The position numbers were made by a program, and so were the translations under genes. Below, one piece after another: positions 8,595 through 16,812 of a stretch of DNA of 64,000 nt. The DNA is taken from positions 3,345,980-3,409,979 of the forward strand of contig NZ_KI912107.1 in assembly GCF_000517085.1 (NCBI RefSeq). Reading direction: 5' to 3'. The notes under the pieces were generated by a model. The model was not told where the DNA came from. It was given only the letters and a program-made list of their open reading frames with translations, and ran no database searches. How positions within the stretch are numbered: the stretch's first letter is position 1; every line of letters begins with the position of its first letter. The DNA is from Saccharicrinis fermentans DSM 9555 = JCM 21142 (GTDB taxonomy: Bacteria; Bacteroidota; Bacteroidia; Bacteroidales; Marinilabiliaceae).

Positions 8595-10937
8595 CTACAA
8601 ACTTAAAAGCTTCAATCCAAGAAAAACGGTCCTCGGACGCGAAGGCCCATAAATATATCCACTATCCCTATATTTACCTGTGTCAAAATCATCCTGGTAA
8701 GCATTCAAAACATTCTGAACACCCCCTGACACTTCCAAACCAATTCCTTTCTCAAGCCAACTAAATAGATAAGATAACTTTACATTATTGTCCCAAAAAG
8801 AAGATGAATTCTTCAAAACATCTTTTTCCGGCGTCCCCGAATCTTCCGCTAATCCAAAGTGAGGCACCAACATTTCTCCTGTATAAACACCAGACAAAGC
8901 AACCTTAAAGCCAGATACAGCAGTATAGGCAATGGTAAAATACCCATATTCTTCGGGCGTTCGCAGATACTTCTTACTTCCCGGCAATTCTTCCGACCAC
9001 ATGATCGCCCGATCATATCTGCTGTTCTGCACAGTCAAACCCGCCTCCAACTGCACCCTTCGATTATAATTTCCTCGTACCTCAATTGTCGCCCCTTTCA
9101 CAACAGACCCACCACCATTTCGTTTTTCCAGTATAGAATTTACCGATGCCCCATCACCTATTTCTTCCAAAACAAATGCATCTTTTAATTCTGTATAAAA
9201 ACCTTCGGCAGTAAAGCCAAAAATAAAATGCTCATTTGGATAGTCATAGTTAACAGATGCACTCCAACTCTCAGAATGTTCTTCTTTTAAATCGGAAGCC
9301 AACTGAACCTTCTGTATACCTCCACCAGCAAATGCAATATGCAAATCTGCATCGAAAGCTTGGGGTGCCCTAAAACCGGTCGACCAACTAGTTCTAAACT
9401 GCCAATTCGAATATTTGTACAACAAAGAAAAGCGAGGACTCACTATCACATTGTCTACCATATTATGCTTATCGGATCGAATCCCAGCCAATAAGGTCAA
9501 CTTCCTATTAATTGCCCAATCGCTCTGCAAAAAAGCACCAAAGTTTCTGGTTTTTTGATCAACAACATACTGATAAGCACTAATTTCATCATCCACCATA
9601 TCATAGTTATATTCCATTCCCATTGTTAAATTATTACGCCCCGAAACAAAATTCAACAACATATGGTTTAACTGAACACCTCCCACATATGTCTGATTAT
9701 CCGTCACACCATAAGGAGGTGCTACCAAATGCTTTTCATAAAGGTTTTCACCCTCACTATTCACCTCTTCCATATCGGGTAGTATTCCCGTATAATGATC
9801 TCTATCGGTACGTTGCATAGCCAAAAAAGCCCCAAACGAAGATAGATTTTCATTAAAGCTAACACTATAATCCAATCCACCCATCAGCACATGATGCACA
9901 CGCTCTTCACTTTGATCAGCCAAAAAAGCAGGCTCCTCCTCTTTATTTCCTCCGTAACGATATTCATACATAGAAGAAAAATTCAATTCTATTTTATGAT
10001 TAGGGGCAGGCAAAAGGTAAGTATTCACACCAAAAGAATTATTTTTAAGCTGAGCCATTTCACTATAGCCATCTCCATTATGATCATATGACTCTCTTTT
10101 TCGATGCGAAGCAAAGAGAGTCAAACCTGAGTTCCTTCTATCAGAGACTGCACTCACATTTGCATTCACCATAAAATCATTTGACTTACCATTCACACTT
10201 GCCACATTTGCATTTACAGCATACCCATCCCTATCAGGCAAACGAGTAATCACATTTACAGTTCCCCCAATAGCACCGGCACCATACAAAGCAGAAGCTC
10301 CCCCTCGCACCACCTCAATTCGCTCAATCATATTTGCAGGTATCTGCTCCAAACCATACAGTCCTGTCAGCGGACTAAATACCGGCCTGCTATTAATTAA
10401 TATTTGAGAATAACCACCTCCAAGTCCATTCATTCGCAATTGCGTATAATTACAAGTCTGGCAATCTGTCTCCATTCTTATTCCTGGCTGAAACACCAAT
10501 CCTTCCGACAAAGTACTGGCCTGTACCAATTCCAACATTTTCCCTTCCATCACATTAACAATAACGGGCGAGTCAGTCTTTCGCTTAAAAGTTTTAGTTC
10601 CGGTAATCACCACATCATCAATGGCCATTATTTGTTCTTCCAACACAAAATTAACCTCAACACTCTGCGCTTCGTTCACTACAACCTCCTTTTCAACAGG
10701 TTTATAACCCACACTATTCGCAACAACAACATGCCTCCCCGGTTTCAGATCAATCAACATATAATGTCCCGACAAATCAGTAGCCGTTCCTTTATTACTT
10801 CCCTTAACATATACGCTCACATAAGGGAGATGTTCACCATTACTTTTAACATCTCCAAATATATTAGCATCAGTATGTTGGCCATAACCTTTCAATACAC
10901 AAAGCAATCCCAGCAACACTACTATTTGTTTTTTCAT
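8595..10937 (-). CDS. TonB-dependent outer-membrane receptor of the metal operon
   Basis: Outer-membrane active transporter, 780 residues. A signal peptide (about 1-19, ending YGQ) is followed by a carboxypeptidase-regulatory-like domain (~25-110), a plug domain (~125-245) and a beta-barrel to the C-terminus. The plug contains a C-x2-C pair in DCQTCNYTQ ahead of RMNGLGGGYSQILIN and the EVVRGGASALYGAGAIGG segment typical of siderophore/haem/cobalamin-type receptors. It is the third gene of an apparent operon with a DtxR-type repressor and a ZIP transporter (gaps of 42 and 52 bp), so its substrate is probably a metal ion or metal chelate; which metal cannot be read from the sequence. Confidence 0.9.
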   Translation of the reverse strand: MKKQIVVLLGLLCVLKGYGQHTDANIFGDVKSNGEHLPYVSVYVKGSNKGTATDLSGHYMLIDLKPGRHVVVANSVGYKPVEKEVVVNEAQSVEVNFVLEEQIMAIDDVVITGTKTFKRKTDSPVIVNVMEGKMLELVQASTLSEGLVFQPGIRMETDCQTCNYTQLRMNGLGGGYSQILINSRPVFSPLTGLYGLEQIPANMIERIEVVRGGASALYGAGAIGGTVNVITRLPDRDGYAVNANVASVNGKSNDFMVNANVSAVSDRRNSGLTLFASHRKRESYDHNGDGYSEMAQLKNNSFGVNTYLLPAPNHKIELNFSSMYEYRYGGNKEEEPAFLADQSEERVHHVLMGGLDYSVSFNENLSSFGAFLAMQRTDRDHYTGILPDMEEVNSEGENLYEKHLVAPPYGVTDNQTYVGGVQLNHMLLNFVSGRNNLTMGMEYNYDMVDDEISAYQYVVDQKTRNFGAFLQSDWAINRKLTLLAGIRSDKHNMVDNVIVSPRFSLLYKYSNWQFRTSWSTGFRAPQAFDADLHIAFAGGGIQKVQLASDLKEEHSESWSASVNYDYPNEHFIFGFTAEGFYTELKDAFVLEEIGDGASVNSILEKRNGGGSVVKGATIEVRGNYNRRVQLEAGLTVQNSRYDRAIMWSEELPGSKKYLRTPEEYGYFTIAYTAVSGFKVALSGVYTGEMLVPHFGLAEDSGTPEKDVLKNSSSFWDNNVKLSYLFSWLEKGIGLEVSGGVQNVLNAYQDDFDTGKYRDSGYIYGPSRPRTVFLGLKLLSL

Positions 10938-10979
10938 ATACTCTAATTAAATGTACTTTTCAATTCCAAGGTTTAAAGA

Positions 10980-11798
10980 CTACAAAAACAACAACAAACT
11001 AATCGCCATCACCGCCATTCCCGCTATTAAACCATAGATAGACAAGTGGTGTTCGCCATATTTTTGCGCAGCCGGCAAAAGCTCATCCAAACTAATAAAT
11101 ACCATAATACCAGCCACTCCGGCAAAAATAATCCCAAACAAAGTTGGCGATAAAAAAGGCATCAAGATAAGGTAACCTACCAAGGCACCCACTGGTTCAG
11201 CCAAACCAGAAAGAAAGCTCAGGCGAAAGGCCTTACGTCTGCTTCCTGTAGCATAGTATACGGGTACCGAAACAGCAATTCCTTCCGGAATATTATGAAT
11301 AGCAATAGCAACAGCAATAGCAACGCCTAAGTTCGGATCTGTTAATGCTGCCGTAAATGTCGCTAATCCTTCAGGAAAGTTATGAATAGCAATAGCCAAA
11401 GCAGTAAAGAGTCCCATCCGCATTAAGTGCGTACTCTTTTTCCGTTTCTCTTCGGTCATATCCTCAATCTTTTCCACCTCATGCGGATTCTCTGCCGAAG
11501 GAATAAATCTATCAATCAATGCTATCAATGCAATACCCCCCAAAAAAGAAAGCACCGTTGCCCACGTTCCGGATACAACACCATAAGCTTCCGTCAAACT
11601 ATCCTTAGCCTTAAAAAATATCTCAACAAAAGAAACATAAATCATAACCCCTGCTGAAAACCCCAGCGAAAGCGATAAAAATTTCGTATTAGTTCTTTTG
11701 GCAAAAAATGCCATGGCACTACCAATTCCAGTAGCCAACCCCGCAAAAAGCGTTAGGCCAAAAGCCATCAAAATGTGTTGAAACTCTACATTCTCCAT
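10980..11798 (-). CDS. zupT: ZIP family metal transporter, ZupT type
   Basis: Inner-membrane importer of divalent metals (zinc, and in ZupT also iron, manganese and cobalt), 272 residues with about eight membrane segments. The two signature metal-site helices are plain: [10 protein letters not shown] in TM4 and [15 protein letters not shown] in TM5, followed by [10 protein letters not shown] charged cytoplasmic loop (about residues 103-130) separates TM3 and TM4. The ATG at 11798 is chosen; the frame extends to a TTG at 11810. It sits between the DtxR-type repressor (52 bp upstream) and the TonB receptor (42 bp downstream), so outer- and inner-membrane uptake steps appear to be co-regulated. 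Confidence 0.92.
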   Translation of the reverse strand: MENVEFQHILMAFGLTLFAGLATGIGSAMAFFAKRTNTKFLSLSLGFSAGVMIYVSFVEIFFKAKDSLTEAYGVVSGTWATVLSFLGGIALIALIDRFIPSAENPHEVEKIEDMTEEKRKKSTHLMRMGLFTALAIAIHNFPEGLATFTAALTDPNLGVAIAVAIAIHNIPEGIAVSVPVYYATGSRRKAFRLSFLSGLAEPVGALVGYLILMPFLSPTLFGIIFAGVAGIMVFISLDELLPAAQKYGEHHLSIYGLIAGMAVMAISLLLFL

Positions 11799-11850
11799 TT
11801 TATTCTCCAATAATATTTACCAATCTTCCAATACAATGATATTACTCTCT

Positions 11851-12516
11851 TTAACCATTAACAGAAATACAATAGACTCTCTTTTGAATAACAGCTGACA
11901 AAAGCACCCTACGTCCCTCCATTTCCACTTCCATTGATCCATCCAGAGAAAACAATTTAATAACTTCAAATCCCTTTCCTGTCTCTACCTGATAATGCTT
12001 AAACAACTGCTGTACTTCACTTTCTCCATAAATCAACCGAACAATACGATACCGTTTCCCTTCTACACATTCATTTAATTTAAACGCCCCTTGGTGCTTC
12101 TGTATAAACCCATCTACCCCTGGGATAGGATCCCCATGCGGGTCAAACTTAGGTCTACCCAGATAATCATCAATCTTCTCCAGCAAGCTATCTGAGGTTT
12201 GATGCTCTAATATTTCAGCCTCCCGGTGCACTTCCCCCAAATCCATTTTTAAAACCCGGTATAAAAACATTTCCCATAGCCGATGCCGACGAATCACCTT
12301 CACCGCCAAACTTAATCCTGCAGGCGTTAATTCCAGCTCCTTGTATGGAGCATAAACAACAAGACCTTTTACCGACAACTTCTTGGCCATATCGGTTACT
12401 GCCGGCCCCGAAATACCCAATCGCATCGCCATGTTTGTTGTAGACGACTTTTCGCCTTCATCATGCCGTAAAGTAAAAATACTTTTCAAAAAATTCTCTA
12501 CCGAAGTTGAATTCAT
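11851..12516 (-). CDS. DtxR/MntR-family metal-dependent repressor
   Basis: Transcription repressor that binds DNA when loaded with iron or manganese, 221 residues. The N-terminal winged helix (about 1-65) contains NMAMRLGISGPAVTDMAKKL. The metal-binding and dimerisation domain (~65-140) has RRHRLWEMFL, EAEILEHQTSD and HGDPIPG with the expected His and Glu ligands. The C-terminal ~75 residues resemble the FeoA/SH3-like domain of the longer DtxR branch. It is the first gene of an operon with zupT and a TonB receptor. A palindrome overlaps its own -7 box, so autoregulation is likely. Whether it senses Fe or Mn is not decidable here. Confidence 0.9.
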   Translation of the reverse strand: MNSTSVENFLKSIFTLRHDEGEKSSTTNMAMRLGISGPAVTDMAKKLSVKGLVVYAPYKELELTPAGLSLAVKVIRRHRLWEMFLYRVLKMDLGEVHREAEILEHQTSDSLLEKIDDYLGRPKFDPHGDPIPGVDGFIQKHQGAFKLNECVEGKRYRIVRLIYGESEVQQLFKHYQVETGKGFEVIKLFSLDGSMEVEMEGRRVLLSAVIQKRVYCISVNG

Positions 12517-12535
12517 ATCTCAGTTAACTTTAAAA

Positions 12536-12566
12536 CAAAGTTAAGCACACTTAACTTATCTTACAA
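12536..12566 (-). promoter_or_regulatory. Promoter of the DtxR-zupT-TonB receptor operon
   Basis: On the minus strand a TTG (complement of 12564-12566) is followed after 20 bases by TAACTTTG (complement of 12536-12543), an exact fit to the Bacteroidota layout TTTG-N19-21-TAnnTTTG except for the first T. It lies about 20 bases upstream of the repressor ATG. Confidence 0.75.
12538..12557. promoter_or_regulatory. Palindromic operator overlapping the -7 box
   Basis: Perfect 8+4+8 palindrome: AAGTTAAG, spacer CACA, CTTAACTT. It covers most of the -7 box of the metal operon, so protein bound here would block RNA polymerase. A second partial element, AGTTAACT, lies at 12522-12529. The likely ligand is the DtxR-type repressor encoded by the first gene. 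Confidence 0.75.
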
Positions 12567-12649
12567 GTTTTTTTAGAATAATTCTAAATAAAATTCAGAT
12601 AGAATCCAAAAGTCACTGAAAACAAGCTTTTATAAACGAATAAAAGAAT

Positions 12650-12657
12650 TATTTTTG
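12650..12657 (+). promoter_or_regulatory. -7 box of the amidase promoter
   Basis: TATTTTTG fits TAnnTTTG and lies 34 bases upstream of the amidase ATG. The -33 region has only TTTTA. Confidence 0.5.
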
Positions 12658-12691
12658 CACAACAGGAAATATCTTTTACCGCAACAGATGA

Positions 12692-13684
12692 ATGATGATA
12701 AAAAGATTATTGCTATTACTAATCACATCAACGTTTCTTCAGGTTCAGGCACAAGAAGCGACCAACATAACATTCTCCACCCCCAAAAACGGGGAAGGAT
12801 TGCATGCTTTTTTTAAACGCAATGGCCTCCATTCTGATGAATTAAGGGCACAATTTTTAAAATTAAACCAAAGCAATCTAGGCAAAAACAACAGCCTATT
12901 GATGGGTGTAAAATATTTAATACCCGAAACAAGCACCATCCTTCATGAACCTTTATACGGCAAAGAAAGAGCGCATTTCGAACTAGAGTCTAACACACTT
13001 AAAGGAGCTGTATTCCATTTGGTAAGCGGACACGGAGGGCCTGACCCGGGTGCATTGGGAAAATATGGCAACAAAACCTTATCAGAAGATGAATACGCTT
13101 ACGATATAACATTACGGCTCGCAAAGAAACTACAAGAAAACGGCGCTACGGTTCACATGATCATCGAAGACAAAAACGACGGCATTCGTGACCACTCCTA
13201 TCTCGAGTCAGACAAAGACGAAACATGCATGGGTCAAGCCATTCCTTTAAAGCAGATAGACCGACTACAACAACGTACAGATGCGGTTAACAAGCTCTAC
13301 CTTCAATTCAAGGGCAGCTACCAAAGATGCGTGGTTATCCATGTGGACTCAAGGAGCAGAGGAAAAGAAATTGACGTATTTTTTTATCATGCCCCCAAAA
13401 GTAAATCCGGCAAAGCAGCAGCCCAATCTATCCTTCAGGTATTTGACAAGAAATACAAGGAACATCAACCCTCTCGCGGATACTCTGGTATAGTGAACAG
13501 TCGCAATCTATACCTCTTACGAAAAACCTATCCTACGGCCGTATTTGTAGAATTGGGCAACATACGAAATTATCGAGACCAACAACGTTTTATCATCCAG
13601 AACAATAGACAAGCCTTGGCCAACTGGATGTATGAAGGTTTACTGAATGATTTTAACACCCAGAAACAAAAAAAATTAAATTAA
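12692..13684 (+). CDS. Periplasmic N-acetylmuramoyl-L-alanine amidase (Amidase_3)
   Basis: Zinc amidase that cuts the bond between muramic acid and the stem peptide, acting in cell separation or wall turnover. The 330-residue protein has a signal peptide (about 1-20, ending VQAQ). Next comes a ~60-residue LysM-like segment (HAFFKRNGL...LLMGVKYLIP), then the catalytic domain from about residue 108. Catalytic-domain motifs are SGHGGPDPGALG (first zinc His), DEYAYDI (Glu ligand), VIHVDS (second His) and VFVELGNIRNYRDQ (catalytic Glu). No AMIN domain is present. It is divergent from the metal operon, with about 175 bp between the two starts. Confidence 0.88.
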   Translation: MMIKRLLLLLITSTFLQVQAQEATNITFSTPKNGEGLHAFFKRNGLHSDELRAQFLKLNQSNLGKNNSLLMGVKYLIPETSTILHEPLYGKERAHFELESNTLKGAVFHLVSGHGGPDPGALGKYGNKTLSEDEYAYDITLRLAKKLQENGATVHMIIEDKNDGIRDHSYLESDKDETCMGQAIPLKQIDRLQQRTDAVNKLYLQFKGSYQRCVVIHVDSRSRGKEIDVFFYHAPKSKSGKAAAQSILQVFDKKYKEHQPSRGYSGIVNSRNLYLLRKTYPTAVFVELGNIRNYRDQQRFIIQNNRQALANWMYEGLLNDFNTQKQKKLN

Positions 13685-13716
13685 GTGATATACACCCATA
13701 TATAACATGAAGCTTT

Positions 13717-13724
13717 TATCTTTG
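13717..13724 (+). promoter_or_regulatory. -7 box upstream of the nucleotidyltransferase
   Basis: TATCTTTG matches TAnnTTTG, 36 bases before the ATG at 13760. No clear -33 element was found. Confidence 0.45.
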
Positions 13725-13759
13725 AATAAAATTCTACAAAACACTAAACAATAATTGAT

Positions 13760-14659
13760 ATGAAGCCCACACTTTTAGTACTTGCTGCCGGAATGGGCAG
13801 TCGATATGGCGGACTAAAACAACTGGACGCCCTAGGACCCAACGGAGAATCTATTATAGACTATTCCGTTTACGATGCTATCCAAGCCGGGTTCAGCAAG
13901 GTAGTATTTGTGATACGTCACTCCTTTGCCGATCAGTTTAAAGAACGATTTGATCCCAAATTAGACGGAAAAATTGAAGTTGAATATGTATATCAGGAAT
14001 TAGACAAGCTACCACAAGGCTATACAGTACCAGAAGGAAGAGAAAAACCATGGGGTACCGGACATGCCATGCTGATGGCCAAAGAGGCTATTCAGGGCCC
14101 TTTTGCCATAATCAATGCCGACGACTTTTATGGTCGTGAAGCCTACCAAACAGTTATTCAATTTCTCGAAAACAGCACAAAAGACACAGAATACGCAATG
14201 GTAGGATACGCATTACACAACACACTCTCCAAATACGGAACCGTATCACGTGGCGTATGCGAAACAGATGCTATCAATAATTTAGAAAACATCGTAGAAC
14301 GTACCAAGATTGGCTATCTGAATAACAAAGTGGTCTATTACGAAGGCGATAAAACCACCGAACTAACAGGCAAAGAACCTGTATCCATGAACTTTTGGGC
14401 GTTTAAAAACACTTTTTTCTCAGCTCTGGAAGAAGGCTTTCAAGCTTTTCTGGAAGAAAAAGGTCATGAAATGAAATCAGAATTTTATTTCAACGCGCTA
14501 GTTGACACCATGATAAAAGCAGGAAGAGCCACAACTAAAGTACTCTCTAGTGATGCCCAATGGTTTGGTGTAACATATCAGGAGGACAAACCCATTGTTC
14601 AGAAAAGCTTACAAACACTCATCGACAAAGGCATATACCCCACCCATCTGTGGAAATAA
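13760..14659 (+). CDS. Sugar-phosphate nucleotidyltransferase family protein
   Basis: GT-A-fold nucleotidyltransferase, 299 residues, expected to transfer an NMP group to a sugar phosphate or similar acceptor. The N-terminus LVLAAGMGSRYGGLKQLDALG is the nucleotide-binding signature, with the Lys after GGL. INADDFYG near residue 117 is the metal-binding Asp motif. WGTGHAMLMA and EPVSMNFWAF match the family's acceptor-site region. The protein stops without the left-handed beta-helix seen in GlmU-type enzymes. The acceptor cannot be identified. It lies between an amidase and a Nudix gene without obvious operon structure. Confidence 0.8.
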   Translation: MKPTLLVLAAGMGSRYGGLKQLDALGPNGESIIDYSVYDAIQAGFSKVVFVIRHSFADQFKERFDPKLDGKIEVEYVYQELDKLPQGYTVPEGREKPWGTGHAMLMAKEAIQGPFAIINADDFYGREAYQTVIQFLENSTKDTEYAMVGYALHNTLSKYGTVSRGVCETDAINNLENIVERTKIGYLNNKVVYYEGDKTTELTGKEPVSMNFWAFKNTFFSALEEGFQAFLEEKGHEMKSEFYFNALVDTMIKAGRATTKVLSSDAQWFGVTYQEDKPIVQKSLQTLIDKGIYPTHLWK

Positions 14660-14674
14660 TAAATATACAATAGA

Positions 14675-14710
14675 CATCGGTCAAAAAGGACATAATCCTC
14701 TTGACCGATG
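14675..14710. repeat. Long-stem hairpin behind the nucleotidyltransferase gene
   Basis: Ten-base perfect arms CATCGGTCAA / TTGACCGATG enclosing a second short stem AGGA / TCCT. No T run follows, so it may be an RNA-stabilising hairpin or a factor-assisted terminator and not a classical intrinsic terminator. Confidence 0.6.
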
Positions 14711-14732
14711 CTCCATTGCCCCATAAACACAA

Positions 14733-15254
14733 ATGATGACAAGACCCGAAAACGTATTAAAATTTTGCCCTAAGTGTGGTTCCTCGGCATTTCATTTCGA
14801 AGGAGAACGCTCCTTTCTATGCAATTCGTGCAAATTTCATTTTTTCATCAACGGATCAGCAGCAGTGGCCGCACTCATTGAAAATGAAAAAGATGAACTA
14901 CTTTTAACTGTTCGGGCATTTCATCCCAACAAAGGGATGTTAGATCTACCCGGGGGCTTTGTGGATCCCAATGAATCTGCTGAAGATGCCCTGAACCGAG
15001 AAATCAAAGAAGAACTAAACCTAGACATCAAAGAAGCACATTACCTGGGTTCATTCCCCAACCAATATGTTTATTCGGGATATACAGTATACACCTGCGA
15101 CCTGGCTTTCCGGTGCAAAGTGCAAGGTTGGAATCAAGTACATATCCACGATGACATCTCGGATATTCAGTTCGTCAACAAAGAAAATATTGATTGGAAC
15201 GCCATAGGTGCCGAATCTATAAAAAAGATCATCAAAGCACATTGGAACATGTGA
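14733..15254 (+). CDS. Zinc-ribbon Nudix hydrolase
   Basis: Hydrolase of a nucleoside diphosphate linked to another moiety, 173 residues. The first ~40 residues form a zinc ribbon: CPKCG and CNSCK, 18 residues apart, as in NudC-like and related Nudix proteins. The Nudix box spans about residues 70-95 with GGFVDPNES, then REIKEELN, which preserves the catalytic RE-x2-EE glutamates. An NADH pyrophosphatase-specific SQPWPFPxS motif is not present, so it should not be called NudC. ATG ATG at 14733 offers two adjacent starts. The natural substrate is unknown. Confidence 0.85.
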   Translation: MMTRPENVLKFCPKCGSSAFHFEGERSFLCNSCKFHFFINGSAAVAALIENEKDELLLTVRAFHPNKGMLDLPGGFVDPNESAEDALNREIKEELNLDIKEAHYLGSFPNQYVYSGYTVYTCDLAFRCKVQGWNQVHIHDDISDIQFVNKENIDWNAIGAESIKKIIKAHWNM

Positions 15255-15409
15255 TGTATCACGAAATTCAGACGAACAACAATAATAATTCGTCTTTTTC
15301 CAGCTTTCTGATAACAATTTGTTAATAAACTCCTCTTTTTTTAGCAAATTTGCAATACGTAATAATGATTGTTGGCAAAAAAATATTCACACAAATTGTA
15401 ACTGTACCG

Positions 15410-16702
15410 ATGAATCCGCAAGCACAAGAATTGAACGAAGTTATTATCTCAAAAAACCCTGTTGTATTTGACTTACTATCCCAAAAAGGGAAAAACATCT
15501 TTTTTCCGAAAAAAGGAATTTTGGGGCAGACAGCAGAAGCCAAGGGCACCAGAATTAATGCAACCATTGGAGCAGCCATTGAAGATGACGGCTCGCCAAT
15601 GCGCTTAGAATCTATCGCATCAAAAATTGATTTGGATCCATCACTATCCTTCCCTTATGCACCAAGCTTTGGTCGTCCAGATTTACGAAGTCGATGGAAA
15701 AAAATGATTTACGAAAAAAACAATTCCCTCAAGGACAAAGCCATCAGTCTGCCAGTGGTAACCTGTGCCTTAACGCACGGCATTAGCATGACTGGCTATC
15801 TATTCATTGACGAAGGTCAGGAAGTAATTGTGCCCGATCTATTTTGGGGTAACTACAACCTTGCTCTAACCAATGCCTATGGTGCTAAGCTTAAAAAATT
15901 TAACTTATTTAAAGATGAACACTTTGACGTCGATGCACTGAAGAATAGTCTGATGTCGGAAGGTGAGAAAAAAGTTTTGGTTCTAAACTTTCCGAACAAT
16001 CCAACCGGTTACACTCCTACATTCAAAGAAATGGATGCCATTACATCCACCATCAAAGATGCAGCAGAAGCAGGGAAAAAAATAGTAGTCATCACCGATG
16101 ACGCCTATTTCGGTCTTGTCTTCGAAGAAGAAGTTGCCAAAGAATCTATCTTTGCATACTTAGCCGATTTACACGAAAATGTACTGGCAGTAAAAGTAGA
16201 CGGTGCCACCAAAGAAGATTATGCATGGGGGTTTCGTGTAGGCTTCATCACCTACGCCATCAAAGGTGCTGATATGGATTTGTTCCACGCACTTGAAATG
16301 AAGACTGCCGGAGCTGTACGCGGAAACATATCCAACTCATCCAATCTAAGCCAATCCTTATTATTGCATGCATTCGAATCGCCCGAATACGGAGCACAGA
16401 AACATGCCAAATTCACAATTTTAAAAACCCGCTATTGGGCAATAAAAGATGTGTTAACGAACAACAAGTACAGGGACTATTTTACTCCATTACCTTATAA
16501 TTCAGGATACTTCATGTGTATCAAACTAAGAGGTGGATTGGATGGTGAGGCCATCAGAGATATTTTGATTAAAAAATACAGTATTGGCATCATCAACCTT
16601 AACAATATACTACGTGTAGCCTTTTCGGCAATGGCCGCATCCGATGCCCAAGAACTATTTGATGGGATATTAGCAGCCTGCCAGGACTTTGAATCGAAAT
16701 AA
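15410..16702 (+). CDS. Class I/II PLP-dependent aminotransferase
   Basis: Pyridoxal-phosphate aminotransferase of fold type I, 430 residues from the chosen start. It shows FPNNPTGYTP (substrate/PLP loop), ITDDAYFGL (the Asp that binds the pyridine nitrogen and the Tyr), the Schiff-base lysine in DGATKEDY, and the carboxylate-binding Arg region WGFRVGF. The frame is open back to 15350, but those 20 residues look like leader sequence and the ATG at 15410 gives a normal start (MNPQAQELNE). The amino donor is not decidable. It is bounded by the convergent sensor-kinase gene with a hairpin between. Confidence 0.85.
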   Translation: MNPQAQELNEVIISKNPVVFDLLSQKGKNIFFPKKGILGQTAEAKGTRINATIGAAIEDDGSPMRLESIASKIDLDPSLSFPYAPSFGRPDLRSRWKKMIYEKNNSLKDKAISLPVVTCALTHGISMTGYLFIDEGQEVIVPDLFWGNYNLALTNAYGAKLKKFNLFKDEHFDVDALKNSLMSEGEKKVLVLNFPNNPTGYTPTFKEMDAITSTIKDAAEAGKKIVVITDDAYFGLVFEEEVAKESIFAYLADLHENVLAVKVDGATKEDYAWGFRVGFITYAIKGADMDLFHALEMKTAGAVRGNISNSSNLSQSLLLHAFESPEYGAQKHAKFTILKTRYWAIKDVLTNNKYRDYFTPLPYNSGYFMCIKLRGGLDGEAIRDILIKKYSIGIINLNNILRVAFSAMAASDAQELFDGILAACQDFESK

Positions 16703-16714
16703 AAATCAAAAAGA

Positions 16715-16755
16715 CTTATGGGGTCATATTTCCTGCAGAATTATGGCCCCATAAG
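16715..16755. terminator. Long hairpin between convergent aminotransferase and kinase genes
   Basis: Arms CTTATGGGG / CCCCATAAG with an additional CATA / TATG inner pairing around one mismatch. It sits between two convergent genes and probably ends both transcripts, but no T tract follows on either strand. Confidence 0.6.
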
Positions 16756-16812
16756 CTAGCTACAATGCCAGCAAAAGAAAACACCCAACACGGTCATTTC
16801 CATAAAACACCA

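Noticed and set aside
10404-10946. 180-codon plus-strand ORF
   Set aside because: Antisense to the TonB-receptor N-terminus, with a His/Ile/Ser-rich composition and no family similarity.
15350-15409. Earlier start for the aminotransferase
   Set aside because: The extra 20 residues are hydrophobic leader-like sequence atypical for a cytoplasmic aminotransferase; ATG at 15410 preferred.
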